A DNA stretch of 64,000 bases from assembly GCA_913056255.1 (NCBI GenBank), contig CAJXLN010000003.1, forward strand, positions 30,727 through 94,726, read 5' to 3'. Positions 54,105 through 61,838 of the stretch are shown piece by piece. The notes beneath the pieces are model-generated. The model made no database searches and was not told the origin of the DNA. It saw nothing but the letters and a program-made list of their open reading frames with translations. The first letter of the stretch is position 1; the number at the start of each line of letters is the position of its first letter. Origin of the DNA: an uncultured Thermotogae bacterium (GTDB lineage: Bacteria; Thermotogota; Thermotogae; Mesoaciditogales; Mesoaciditogaceae). The position numbers and the translations under genes are program-made.

Positions 54105-54386
54105 TCAATTAGCCTCTTGATACACGTTAACGTACTTCCTGTTATAGCGCGTTTTGAATTTCACGCTTCCATCTGTAAGCGCAAAAAGTGTGAAATCTTT
54201 TCCAAGGCCAACATTTTTGCCAGGCCATATTTTTGTTCCGCGCTGTCTCACTAAGATGCTTCCGGCCTTAACTTTCTGTCCATCTCCAACTTTCGTCCCG
54301 AGATATTTTGGATTACTGTCTCTCCCGTTTTTACCGACGGAACTCTTTGAAGCGAACAGTTGAAGCTCTATTTTCAAGTTAGTCAC
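54105..54386 (-). CDS. rpmA: 50S ribosomal protein L27, Prp-processed type
   Basis: L27 near the peptidyl-transferase centre. [19 protein letters not shown] and [19 protein letters not shown] mark it. The N-terminus [16 protein letters not shown] carries the LQxFA|S extension that in Firmicutes must be cleaved by Prp before L27 can function. The adjacent upstream gene encodes Prp. 93 residues. Overlaps prp by 4 bases. Confidence 0.96.
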   Translation of the reverse strand: MTNLKIELQLFASKSSVGKNGRDSNPKYLGTKVGDGQKVKAGSILVRQRGTKIWPGKNVGLGKDFTLFALTDGSVKFKTRYNRKYVNVYQEAN

Positions 54387-54697
54387 ACCTCCATTTCAGA
54401 AACCGATAGATTCTTGGGATATTGCTTTGAGAGCTGCAAGATCGTTTTATGAAGCGTTTCGATCATCTTCTGGGCACATTCTCCATCACTTTTCATATCG
54501 CATTTAATCAAACCATCATCTATTTTATACACTATCTTTTCTCCAAGAACCTCTTCGAGTCCTACAAGTGTCGCCTGAGTTATCGCACTCACTGCGGCAC
54601 AAACAACGTCTTTTCCTTTAGTTCCCAATCCCACATGACCGAATATTTTAAAACCCGCGTAGCGATCATTGTGAAAAAGGAAATAGCAATGAGTCAT
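54383..54697 (-). CDS. prp: Ribosomal-processing cysteine protease Prp
   Basis: Cysteine protease that trims the N-terminal extension of L27. The catalytic pair is visible: His in [12 protein letters not shown] and Cys in [11 protein letters not shown]. About 104 residues from ATG at 54697, which overlaps the rplU TGA as ATGA; an in-frame ATG at 54733 would overlap rplU by 40 bases. Gene order rplU-prp-rpmA is the conserved Firmicutes/Thermotogota order. Confidence 0.93.
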   Translation of the reverse strand: MTHCYFLFHNDRYAGFKIFGHVGLGTKGKDVVCAAVSAITQATLVGLEEVLGEKIVYKIDDGLIKCDMKSDGECAQKMIETLHKTILQLSKQYPKNLSVSEMEV

Positions 54698-55008
54698 CCT
54701 TCTATTTTTTCCACTTTCAGCAAAGAATACCACTGTCTGTGATTTTTAGAGCGTCGATACCCTTTTCTTCCTTTAAACTTAACCGTTAATACTTTTCGAT
54801 ATCTTCCGTTCTTAACAAGAACGGCCTTAACTTTCGCACCATTTACATAGGGAGAACCTATCTTCGTCTCATTATCATTCTTAATGGCTATGACCTTGTC
54901 AATGACAACTTGTTCTCCTTCTTTGATGTCCCTGAAGCGCTCAGTTTTGAACGCTTCACCTTCGGAAAGCCTGTATTGCTTCCCTCCGACTTCAACAATA
55001 GCGTACAT
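54694..55008 (-). CDS. rplU: 50S ribosomal protein L21
   Basis: Large-subunit protein of about 104 residues. MYAIVEVGGKQYRLSEGEAF at the start and KVKAVLVKNGRYRKVLTVKF plus KGRKGYRRSKNHRQWYSLL later are family signatures. ATG at 55008 follows GGAGGTG; the longer upstream frame is untranslated leader. First gene of a long minus-strand run to rpoD. Confidence 0.97.
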   Translation of the reverse strand: MYAIVEVGGKQYRLSEGEAFKTERFRDIKEGEQVVIDKVIAIKNDNETKIGSPYVNGAKVKAVLVKNGRYRKVLTVKFKGRKGYRRSKNHRQWYSLLKVEKIEG

Positions 55009-55099
55009 TTTGCACCTCCTCCCATAAAACACCCGCCGATTCAAGGTGGAGCTGTCGACTCTCTTCAAACCAGAATCGTGCGTCACGTAAATTTTACCA
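55009..55099 (-). promoter_or_regulatory. Extended -10 promoter and leader of rplU operon
   Basis: Minus strand TTTGTT, 17 bases, TGGTAAAAT (extended -10 at 55091-55099). The ~80-base leader has a possible stem (CACC / GGTG) before the GGGAGGAGG site; an L21 autogenous leader is known in Firmicutes, but I cannot confirm the motif here. Confidence 0.5.
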
Positions 55100-55332
55100 C
55101 GAACAAGGTAGAAAACAAAAAGAAAGAAATGTTTTCAATTAAGTTACCAATCCAAGAGGAATGTTCATGATTAAACTCCACGATCATATCTTTTCTCTTA
55201 AGAAAAGCGTTAACTAAAACTTAATTAAAATCATTAACAAATCAAACGAGATTTGATCTTGAACAACACGAATTATCAAGATATGAGAGGTAGAATAATG
55301 GTGCAAAAAAAATGAGAGGAGGAATTGGTGAA
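55100..55332. other. Divergent intergenic region between rplU and the small ORF
   Basis: No gene seen. A/T-rich, with a possible plus-strand -10 (TAGAAT at 55290-55296) upstream of the small ORF. Confidence 0.5.
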
Positions 55333-55449
55333 ATGAAAAAGAAGAATACGGAAAAATTCCTTCACGAGATGATTCAAAAAAGAATGGCTGAGAAGATAAA
55401 AATTGAAAACATGCTCAAGATAGCAAAGTATGGAATGTTCAGATTCTGA
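55333..55449 (+). CDS. Small basic protein of 38 residues (not recognised)
   Basis: ATG at 55333 with GAGGAGG about 12 bases upstream; ends TGA at 55449. The peptide begins MKKKNTEKFLHEMIQKRMAE and ends KYGMFRF. It is Lys/Glu-rich and likely helical, with no signal peptide and no known family. It is immediately followed by a strong terminator (55468-55493), and an independent promoter-like sequence lies upstream, so it looks like a complete little transcription unit rather than noise. It does not overlap another gene. Confidence 0.55.
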   Translation: MKKKNTEKFLHEMIQKRMAEKIKIENMLKIAKYGMFRF

Positions 55450-55467
55450 CTCGATAGTTCAAAGTAG

Positions 55468-55493
55468 AAAAGGGCGCTTAAAGCGCCCTTTTC
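55468..55493 (+). terminator. Rho-independent terminator of the small ORF
   Basis: Stem AAAAGGGCGCT / AGCGCCCTTTT with a 3-base loop, followed by CT and TGATAAA. It starts 19 bases after the small ORF stop. Confidence 0.8.
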
Positions 55494-55502
55494 TGATAAA
55501 AT
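55494..55502 (+). promoter_or_regulatory. -10 of the phospholipase D-like gene, leaderless
   Basis: TGATAAAAT on the plus strand; only six bases separate its end from the ATG at 55509, so transcription likely begins at or next to the start codon. Confidence 0.5.
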
Positions 55503-55508
55503 ACTTAT

Positions 55509-56477
55509 ATGAGACGATACATCATTTTTTTATTTTTTATTCTAACGATCTTGAAAGTATTTGCCATAGATCTCCAATTCAATGCTCCACCAAGTCCTGG
55601 CGCGTTGAAATCTCATTTGCTGGCCCTCATCAATTCTGCACAATCCACAATATCAATTGCCATTTACAACATGAACGACGCAGAAATAGCGAATGCACTA
55701 AAGGAAAAAGAATCAGAAGGAATCAATGTGAGAATCATCACGGAAGGGAAAAATTATATAACAAATCACGATTTCTTCTCCAATATAAATACAGTTGCAG
55801 ATCCAATAGATGGTGGTTTGATGCATGAAAAATTCGTCGTTGTTGACGATAAATGGGTATGGATAAGTTCTGCAAATTTTACCAATTCTATGTACAAAGA
55901 CTTGAACAATGCCTTGATCTTCGATTCCAGGTTACTTTCACGTGTGTTCAACGAAGAGTTCAATCTCATGTACGAGGGATATTTTTCTGATCCGAAAATC
56001 GAAGAAGCCACGAGTTTAACGGCAGAAGATGTGAGATTAGAGGTAAGATTTTCTCCATTCGGCGGCATTTTCGACAAAATCGTAGATGTTTTGAAGCGTG
56101 CAAAACACGAGGTAGACGTCGCGATGTACGCCTTTTCAGATATGAGAATCTCTCTTTTGCTCATGACTCTCGATGAACAAGGAATAAAAGTGAGAGTTCT
56201 TGCAGACAAGAGTTGGAATTCTTCTGGATACAGTGTGTTGCCAAAAATGAAAGAATTCAGTTTCTTTAGAAAATTTGACAATCCTTACGGTTTGCTTCAC
56301 GACAAATATATTATCGTAGATCCCAATTCACCTGATGCAAAGGTTTTAACTGGTTCCTACAATCTTACACGATCGGCTCAATCGAGAAATGATGAAGTCT
56401 TGATTGTCATTCATTCAAAAGAAATTGCAAGGCTTTATCTTGAAAATTTCGAATCGCTGTGGAGTACAAGTCATTAG
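55509..56477 (+). CDS. Secreted phospholipase D-like protein (two HKD motifs)
   Basis: 322 residues with a signal peptide (MRRYIIFLFFILTILKVFA). Two PLD motifs: HEKFVVVDDKWVWISSANFT near residue 105 and HDKYIIVDPNSPDAKVLTGS near residue 265, each HxKx4D. Likely acts outside the cytoplasm, on nucleic acid or phospholipid; a single-gene PLD of this size is often a nuclease (Nuc/BfiL type) and the two-domain arrangement suggests an internal dimer. No ribosome-binding site precedes the ATG. Followed by an intergenic region and the convergent pyrF. Confidence 0.85.
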   Translation: MRRYIIFLFFILTILKVFAIDLQFNAPPSPGALKSHLLALINSAQSTISIAIYNMNDAEIANALKEKESEGINVRIITEGKNYITNHDFFSNINTVADPIDGGLMHEKFVVVDDKWVWISSANFTNSMYKDLNNALIFDSRLLSRVFNEEFNLMYEGYFSDPKIEEATSLTAEDVRLEVRFSPFGGIFDKIVDVLKRAKHEVDVAMYAFSDMRISLLLMTLDEQGIKVRVLADKSWNSSGYSVLPKMKEFSFFRKFDNPYGLLHDKYIIVDPNSPDAKVLTGSYNLTRSAQSRNDEVLIVIHSKEIARLYLENFESLWSTSH

Positions 56478-56540
56478 TTGAGATACCATCCGTACGGTGA
56501 AACATATCTGTACAGCATAAGGACACGGCATGCCGCGCCT

Positions 56541-57302
56541 CTATTGAAGAGATAAGCTTTTTGCGTACTTAAGAGCGGTCTCTCTTGGATTTTCTGAAAA
56601 GATAATCCCACGCGATACGTTGACCAAAATCTTTTCACGTGCCGCAGATTTCATAACATCTTTCACACTCCCACCTTGTACTCCAATACCGGGAACGAGT
56701 ATGAAACTCTTAGGTGATATTTCGTGCACTTCATCCAGCGCTTTTGAAACCGTGGCACCTACCACGAGACCACATCTTTTTCCGTATTCAGCAGCAAGAA
56801 CGGCAACTTGTACGTACAGTGGCGGATTACCGTGATATTCAAAATCAGCAGCACTTGGGTTGGACGAGAGACAAACAAGGAATGCGTATTTGTCCTCATA
56901 TTTCAAGAAGGGTGATATAGCGTCTGAACCCATGTAAGGTGAAAGGGTAATGGCATCGAAACCGAAGAATTCAAAAGCTGCTTTTGCGTAAGCTTCAGCC
57001 GTAGAAGCGATATCTCCACGTTTGGCATCGTATACAACTGGAATGTCGTCGCCTATCAATTCCCGTGTTTTCAACAAAGTTCTCATTCCATCTGGTCCGA
57101 GCATTTCATAAAACGCTGAATTCATTTTGTAAGCGCATGCGATGTCTTTCGTTGATTCTACTATGTATTTGTTGAATTCGTACATGCCTTTTGAATCTTT
57201 TGAGAAAGATTTTGGAAGGCGTTCAACATTCGTATCAAGACCTATTACCAGAAGATTTTTAACTTCTTTTTTCCTCTTTTCCACTTTCTCAACGAAATTC
57301 AT
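56541..57302 (-). CDS. pyrF: Orotidine 5'-phosphate decarboxylase, type 2
   Basis: Final step of UMP synthesis. LLVIGLDTNVERLP, the catalytic VYDAKRGDIASTAEAY and the C-terminal LVPGIGVQGGS and VNVSRGIIF are typical; 253 residues, the longer type-2 form. ATG at 57302 with AAAGGAGG overlaps the pyrD stop by 4 bases. Last gene of the pyr operon. Confidence 0.95.
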   Translation of the reverse strand: MNFVEKVEKRKKEVKNLLVIGLDTNVERLPKSFSKDSKGMYEFNKYIVESTKDIACAYKMNSAFYEMLGPDGMRTLLKTRELIGDDIPVVYDAKRGDIASTAEAYAKAAFEFFGFDAITLSPYMGSDAISPFLKYEDKYAFLVCLSSNPSAADFEYHGNPPLYVQVAVLAAEYGKRCGLVVGATVSKALDEVHEISPKSFILVPGIGVQGGSVKDVMKSAAREKILVNVSRGIIFSENPRETALKYAKSLSLQ

Positions 57303-58207
57303 TCGAAACCTCCTTTGTGAGCAGCTCCCACTATGTCTTCAAAATTCATTTTCTTGCGTTTCAAAAATTCACCAACTCCTCTAACAATAGCTGGTATCCC
57401 TTTTGGATTTATCATGGCTTCGGCTCCAACACCTACAAGGGAAGCCCCTGCGATTGCGTATTCTACGACGTCTCTGGAAGTGGTTACCCCACCGAGTCCT
57501 ATTATGGGGAGATCAGGGAAGGCTTCTTTTACCTGATAAACCTTCCATAAGATTATCGGCATAAAAGCGGGACCACTGAGTCCTCCATTTATCCTTTTCA
57601 AAAACGGTTGTCCGGTTTCCACGTTAAATCTCGTACCCTGTATGGAATTTGCAACATTGATGATATCCGCTCCAGACTCCTTTGCGACGCGAGATTGTTC
57701 GACAACGTTCAAGTCTGGTGAAATTTTGACTATTAACGGCTTGTTTGTCCGCTCTCGACATGCTGAAATGATATCTTTTGAAAGTTTGCCATCTGCAGCG
57801 ATCACACCTTTTGAATGTACGTTAGGACAAGATAAATTGATCTCTAACATGTCACAGAACTCTTCAATTCGACTGGTTAAGTCAGAAAAATCGTCGGGAG
57901 ATTCTCCACCTATTGATATAATTCTTCTGGTGGTTTTTGGAAGTTTTGGAGCGATCCTTGACTCAAAAATCTTTATGCCCGGATTTTGTAATCCTATGGA
58001 ATTAAGAAGTCCGCTTCGCACGTAAACGATACGCGGCGGTTTGTTTCCATCTTTGGGAAAAGGAGTCACCGTTTTAGTCGTGAATCCTCCAATTTCAGAT
58101 GGCGAAAGGTATTCGAAGAATTCTTCCCCAAATCCAGCAGGCCCGGACGCAATTACGATTGGATTTTTGAATTCAACGCCTTTGATCGTGATCTTCAATT
58201 TGTTCAT
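57299..58207 (-). CDS. pyrD: Dihydroorotate dehydrogenase, catalytic subunit (class 1B)
   Basis: FMN enzyme oxidising dihydroorotate, working with PyrK. Start KLKITIKGVEFKNPIVIASG, then LEINLSCPNVHSKGV (active-site Cys in NxSCPN), VKISPDL, and GLGGVTTSRDVVEYAIAGAS for FMN. About 302 residues from ATG at 58207, chosen for GAGGAG spacing; an earlier ATG at 58246 lacks a site. The start overlaps pyrK by 35 bases. Confidence 0.95.
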   Translation of the reverse strand: MNKLKITIKGVEFKNPIVIASGPAGFGEEFFEYLSPSEIGGFTTKTVTPFPKDGNKPPRIVYVRSGLLNSIGLQNPGIKIFESRIAPKLPKTTRRIISIGGESPDDFSDLTSRIEEFCDMLEINLSCPNVHSKGVIAADGKLSKDIISACRERTNKPLIVKISPDLNVVEQSRVAKESGADIINVANSIQGTRFNVETGQPFLKRINGGLSGPAFMPIILWKVYQVKEAFPDLPIIGLGGVTTSRDVVEYAIAGASLVGVGAEAMINPKGIPAIVRGVGEFLKRKKMNFEDIVGAAHKGGFE

Positions 58208-58943
58208 TCGAATTCTCCTCAACTGCTGAATGTCCTGCAGATACATCCATTATCTCATTTGCCGGAAATGTCGGACCGTCTTTACAAACGAACTTTATTC
58301 CGGACTTAGTCATAATAGCACATCCTTCACACATTCCCCTGCCACAAGCCATTTTCTCTTCCATAACCAGATAAAGGTTCCTGTCTTTGAAGATTTCTGC
58401 TGTCTTTTCCAACATTGGTACAGGGCCACACGCGATCACATTCTCAAGAGGCGAAAATTTTGCTACGTCAAGAACAGTGGTAGGCTCCACAGTAGATACG
58501 GAAGATGTCGGCACGTCTACCAGTTCAAAAAAAGCTTCATCTCGAGCACCAACTACCATTTCCTTAAACTCGTACCTCATCGCGTAGAAATGTATGGGGG
58601 CGTATCCAGCACCGCCTGACAGAAGCAAAGGATGCTCAAGAATTGGCATGGGATTTCCAAAAGGACCATCGATCACGATTTTTGACGAATTTTTGAAAAA
58701 ATGCTCAAACTCTCCACCGGATTTTATGAGAAATCTTAACATCCCGTCTTTCAAATCGTAAACACTGAAGGGCCTTGGCACATAAGGTCCAACAGGTGTT
58801 TTTACCATAAAAAACTGCCCTGGAAACACATTTTCTCGAATTTTGGAAGTGTCCTTGGCACTCCCAAAATCATCGTATGGCACATCCACAAGGAGAAATT
58901 CACCATCTTTAGAATATTTGAAATCTTTCACATTACATTCCAT
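58173..58943 (-). CDS. pyrK: Dihydroorotate dehydrogenase electron transfer subunit
   Basis: FAD/[2Fe-2S] protein that passes electrons from PyrD to NAD+. FAD region PRPFSVYDLKDGMLRFL, and the cluster cysteines in CGRGMCEGCAIMTKSGIKF plus VCKDGP. 256 residues, normal. Follows pyrC by overlap of 16 bases. Confidence 0.94.
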   Translation of the reverse strand: MECNVKDFKYSKDGEFLLVDVPYDDFGSAKDTSKIRENVFPGQFFMVKTPVGPYVPRPFSVYDLKDGMLRFLIKSGGEFEHFFKNSSKIVIDGPFGNPMPILEHPLLLSGGAGYAPIHFYAMRYEFKEMVVGARDEAFFELVDVPTSSVSTVEPTTVLDVAKFSPLENVIACGPVPMLEKTAEIFKDRNLYLVMEEKMACGRGMCEGCAIMTKSGIKFVCKDGPTFPANEIMDVSAGHSAVEENSNEQIEDHDQRR

Positions 58944-60133
58944 TTCGGATCACCGTAAACTTTCTTTCCATTCGAAAAAGTGGCCAACACTTTTCCTCTC
59001 AAAGATTTTCCAAGAAATGGTGTGTTGCGTGATTTACTGATAAGACTTTTATCGGAGACTATCCACTCGGCATTCGGATCGAAAATCGTAAAATCAGTTG
59101 GATTGTTCCCTTTGAGAGTTCCACCTTCGATTCCGTAAAGCTTTGCGGGAACACTTGTTACCTTCGAAAGTAACAGTTCGATCGATAATCCCCTTTTTGA
59201 TACCATCAGCAATTCGCTAAGGAGGGTTTCAAAGCCTATAATTCCAAATGGTGCTGACTGAAACTCAACCTCTTTTTCATGGATCGCATAAGGAGCGTGG
59301 TCCGTGATAATTGCGTCTATCGTATCGTCTTCCAATCCGCGGTAAAGTTCTTCTTGTTCTTTGGACGTTGGAAATGGTGGATTTATTTTCTTTGATGTGT
59401 CGTAATCCCAAAGATCTTCATCTTGGAAGAGCAAATGGTGCACGCACACATCACATGTTACGTCAATTCCATCTGCTTTTGCTTGTCTTATGAGTTTCAC
59501 ACTTCTTTCAGTCGAAACATGTGCGATGTGAACATGAGCCTTGGTGAGGTAAGAAAGTTCTATCTCACGAGACACGGCGATCGATTCCGTTACACTCGGA
59601 ATGGCGTACACTCCGTAGAGTGTGGAATACCAACCCTCTCTCATGTGTCCACCTTTTAAGTAAGGGTCTTCACAGTGCGAGATGATCGGAAGCCCCAATT
59701 CCGACGCGTACTCCATTGCATGACGTGCGAGGGATGAATCTTTCAAGAAAGTACCATCATCCGAAAATCCAACAACACCCGCACGTGCCATTTTACCCAT
59801 TTCAGCCAGTTCTTTTCCTTCTCTTCCCTTGGTGATCGCACCTATAATTTTGACATCAATACATGCTTTTTTAGCACGCTCTGTCAGATACAACACAGCT
59901 TGTTCTGTATCAATTGCCGGTGTTGTGTTTGGCATCGCGAAAACAGTTGTTATTCCGCCATGGGCTGCAGAACGTGCACCGGAAAAAATGTCTTCACGCC
60001 AAAGCTGACCCGGATCTCTTAAATGTGCGTGCGTATCGATCAGGCCAGGTAACACCCAGAGAGCGTTCAAATCGGTATTTTGTTCTGAAAATTTTTCACC
60101 GTCAAACACTATAGCACCTTCAGGTATTATCAT
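58928..60133 (-). CDS. pyrC: Dihydroorotase
   Basis: Zinc amidohydrolase forming dihydroorotate. Metal ligands in DTHAHLRDPGQLW, FSDDG, HCEDPYLKGGH, HIAHVST and TDHAPY, with GFETLLS near the C-terminus; 401 residues. ATG at 60133 follows GGAGGTGAG; a GTG at 60142 lies within this site and is rejected. Overlaps pyrB by 14 bases and ends in pyrK. Confidence 0.95.
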   Translation of the reverse strand: MIIPEGAIVFDGEKFSEQNTDLNALWVLPGLIDTHAHLRDPGQLWREDIFSGARSAAHGGITTVFAMPNTTPAIDTEQAVLYLTERAKKACIDVKIIGAITKGREGKELAEMGKMARAGVVGFSDDGTFLKDSSLARHAMEYASELGLPIISHCEDPYLKGGHMREGWYSTLYGVYAIPSVTESIAVSREIELSYLTKAHVHIAHVSTERSVKLIRQAKADGIDVTCDVCVHHLLFQDEDLWDYDTSKKINPPFPTSKEQEELYRGLEDDTIDAIITDHAPYAIHEKEVEFQSAPFGIIGFETLLSELLMVSKRGLSIELLLSKVTSVPAKLYGIEGGTLKGNNPTDFTIFDPNAEWIVSDKSLISKSRNTPFLGKSLRGKVLATFSNGKKVYGDPKWNVM

Positions 60134-61055
60134 AGTTCTCACCTCCGAGGGTAAGGTAAAGTATCGCCATTCTTACTGCCACACCGTTTGTAACTTGATC
60201 TTCTACTTGAGAGATTTTGGAGTCTGCCACCTCTGTAATAACCTCAACACCTCGGTTTATGGGACCTGGGTGCATGAAGATCGCTCCAATACTGGCAAAT
60301 CTCATAATTTCCGGTGTGATACCGTAAAACTCGTTGTATTCATCCAATGAAGAGAAGAATCCTCCTGATTGGCGCTCGAGTTGCATTCTCAATCCCATCA
60401 CAACGTCCGCGTCTTTTACGGCTTTGCGTACATCGTGAGAAATTCTCACCCCGTAGTTCTCAGCACCCAAAGGTATCATTGTTTTGGGGCCACAGAATGT
60501 GACATTTGCTCCCATCATCTTTAAAAGCTTGGCATTGGATCTTGCCACTCTGCTGTGCAAAATATCACCAACAATGGTCACATTCAATCCCTTTAAAGTT
60601 CCAAATCTTTCCCACATGGTATACCCATCTAAAATCGCTTGAGTGGGATGTGCTCTGATGCCATCACCTGCGTTGATAACCACTGCATCGGTATATCTTT
60701 TCAGCATCATTGGACTACCGGGCTCACTGTGTCTTATCACGTAAAGATCTACACCCATGGCATCCAGAGTTTTCACCGTATCTTTGAAAGATTCTCCTTT
60801 TTTCAGCGAACTTGTCGATGCAGAAAAATTCACAACATCGGCATTCAATCTTTTGGCTGCCACCTCAAATGACATTCTTGTTCGCGTTGATGGCTCAAAA
60901 AAGAGAGTACACACCGTTTTCCCTCGAAGTGCTGGAACCTTCTTTATCGGTCTTTTAAGGACTTCCTTGAATTCCTTTGCCATTTCGAAGATCTGTTTTA
61001 TCTCTTCAGGAGTCAAAAGATCCACATCGAAGATATCTTTTCCCGCAATACTCAT
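60120..61055 (-). CDS. pyrB: Aspartate carbamoyltransferase catalytic subunit
   Basis: Second step of UMP synthesis. Carbamoyl-phosphate site FFEPSTRTRMSFEVAAKRL, RHSEPGSP, HPTQAILDGYT and HPGPINRGVEV are all present; 311 residues. No pyrI-like regulatory subunit is fused or adjacent, so it is the simple form. ATG overlaps the pyrR stop by 4 bases, with GAGGAG upstream. Confidence 0.96.
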   Translation of the reverse strand: MSIAGKDIFDVDLLTPEEIKQIFEMAKEFKEVLKRPIKKVPALRGKTVCTLFFEPSTRTRMSFEVAAKRLNADVVNFSASTSSLKKGESFKDTVKTLDAMGVDLYVIRHSEPGSPMMLKRYTDAVVINAGDGIRAHPTQAILDGYTMWERFGTLKGLNVTIVGDILHSRVARSNAKLLKMMGANVTFCGPKTMIPLGAENYGVRISHDVRKAVKDADVVMGLRMQLERQSGGFFSSLDEYNEFYGITPEIMRFASIGAIFMHPGPINRGVEVITEVADSKISQVEDQVTNGVAVRMAILYLTLGGENYDNT

Positions 61056-61609
61056 TTTTCTTCTCCTCGAGTGCTAGAAAGATGCGCGTCATCGGCACCT
61101 ATGAATACACCGTCTTCTCCATCGCACTCCATGAATTTCACGTAGATTCTCTCGTCCTTACGTGTCGGGATGAATTTTCCAAGTATATCCGGTTGTATGG
61201 GTAATTCACGTCTGTTTCTATCAACAAGCACTGCCAAGATGATTTTACTCGGTCGTCCAAAATCCATGATCTCATCCAGAGCCGCTCTTATGGTTCTGCC
61301 GGTGTGTATCACGTCATCAAAGAGAATGACTGCTCGTTCGTTTATGTCCACATTCATCTGTGTGCCTTTGACCTTTGGAACTCTAATGGATAACGCCGCA
61401 TCGTCTCGATGAAAGGTGATATCCACAATGCCGAAATCGTAAGATATCTCCTTTTCCTCGAAGAGTTTTAAAAATCTTTTGGCAAGATACACTCCCCTTG
61501 TCCGTATTCCGACCAAGACCGGAGATTGTCCATCCAATTTCTCAACCAGTTCATGAAACATTCTTTCTACTATCAACTCGATCTCATGTTTTTTAAGGAG
61601 CTTGCGCAT
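61052..61609 (-). CDS. pyrR: PyrR bifunctional pyr regulator / uracil phosphoribosyltransferase
   Basis: RNA-binding attenuation protein sensing UMP and PRPP, and a weak UPRTase. PRPP motif VILFDDVIHTGRTIRAALDE (about residues 95-115), SPVLVGIRTRGVYLAKR for the N-terminal site, and the C-terminal LVDRNRRELPIQPD. 185 residues. ATG at 61609 follows GGAGGTG. First gene of the operon, preceded by the leader peptide and terminator. Confidence 0.95.
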   Translation of the reverse strand: MRKLLKKHEIELIVERMFHELVEKLDGQSPVLVGIRTRGVYLAKRFLKLFEEKEISYDFGIVDITFHRDDAALSIRVPKVKGTQMNVDINERAVILFDDVIHTGRTIRAALDEIMDFGRPSKIILAVLVDRNRRELPIQPDILGKFIPTRKDERIYVKFMECDGEDGVFIGADDAHLSSTRGEEK

Positions 61610-61626
61610 CTGTTCACCTCCATTTT

Positions 61627-61656
61627 GGCAAAATAAAAGGACGCTTAAGCGTCCTT
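61627..61656 (-). terminator. Attenuator terminator in the pyr leader
   Basis: Minus-strand stem AAGGACGC / GCGTCCTT with a 4-base loop (TTAA), followed by TTTTATTTTG. It lies between the leader peptide stop (61668) and pyrR (start 61609), inside the transcript. Confidence 0.85.
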
Positions 61657-61667
61657 AAAATAAAATT

Positions 61668-61763
61668 CTAAGAATCCAATAAAGATGGAAATCTTTCCCT
61701 CTTCTCCTTTTGCAAAGAGAGGAGTAACGATCTTAAATTCAAGATAATGCGAATAAAACGCAT
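61668..61763 (-). CDS. Putative pyr operon leader peptide, 31 residues
   Basis: Minus strand ATG at 61763, preceded by GGAGGTGGAAG. It begins MRFIRIILNLRSLLLSLQKE and ends LLDS; the stop TAG (61668-61670) lies 11 bases before the attenuator stem at 61637-61656. A ribosome halted at or near the stop codon would mask the 5' arm of the stem. This is the arrangement of E. coli pyrL, where UTP supply sets RNA polymerase pausing relative to the ribosome. The peptide itself is not recognised and matches nothing known to me. Confidence 0.65.
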   Translation of the reverse strand: MRFIRIILNLRSLLLSLQKEKRERFPSLLDS

Positions 61764-61787
61764 CTTCCACCTCCAAGATTCAAAGGC

Positions 61788-61816
61788 ATTATACACAAAA
61801 ATTCTTACAGTGTCAA
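61788..61816 (-). promoter_or_regulatory. Consensus sigma-70 promoter of the pyr operon
   Basis: Minus strand TTGACA, 17-base spacer, TATAAT: a perfect match at both hexamers. The predicted start is near 61781, about 18 bases before the leader peptide ATG. Confidence 0.9.
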
Positions 61817-61838
61817 TATCAAGTTGACTTGTTGAAAA

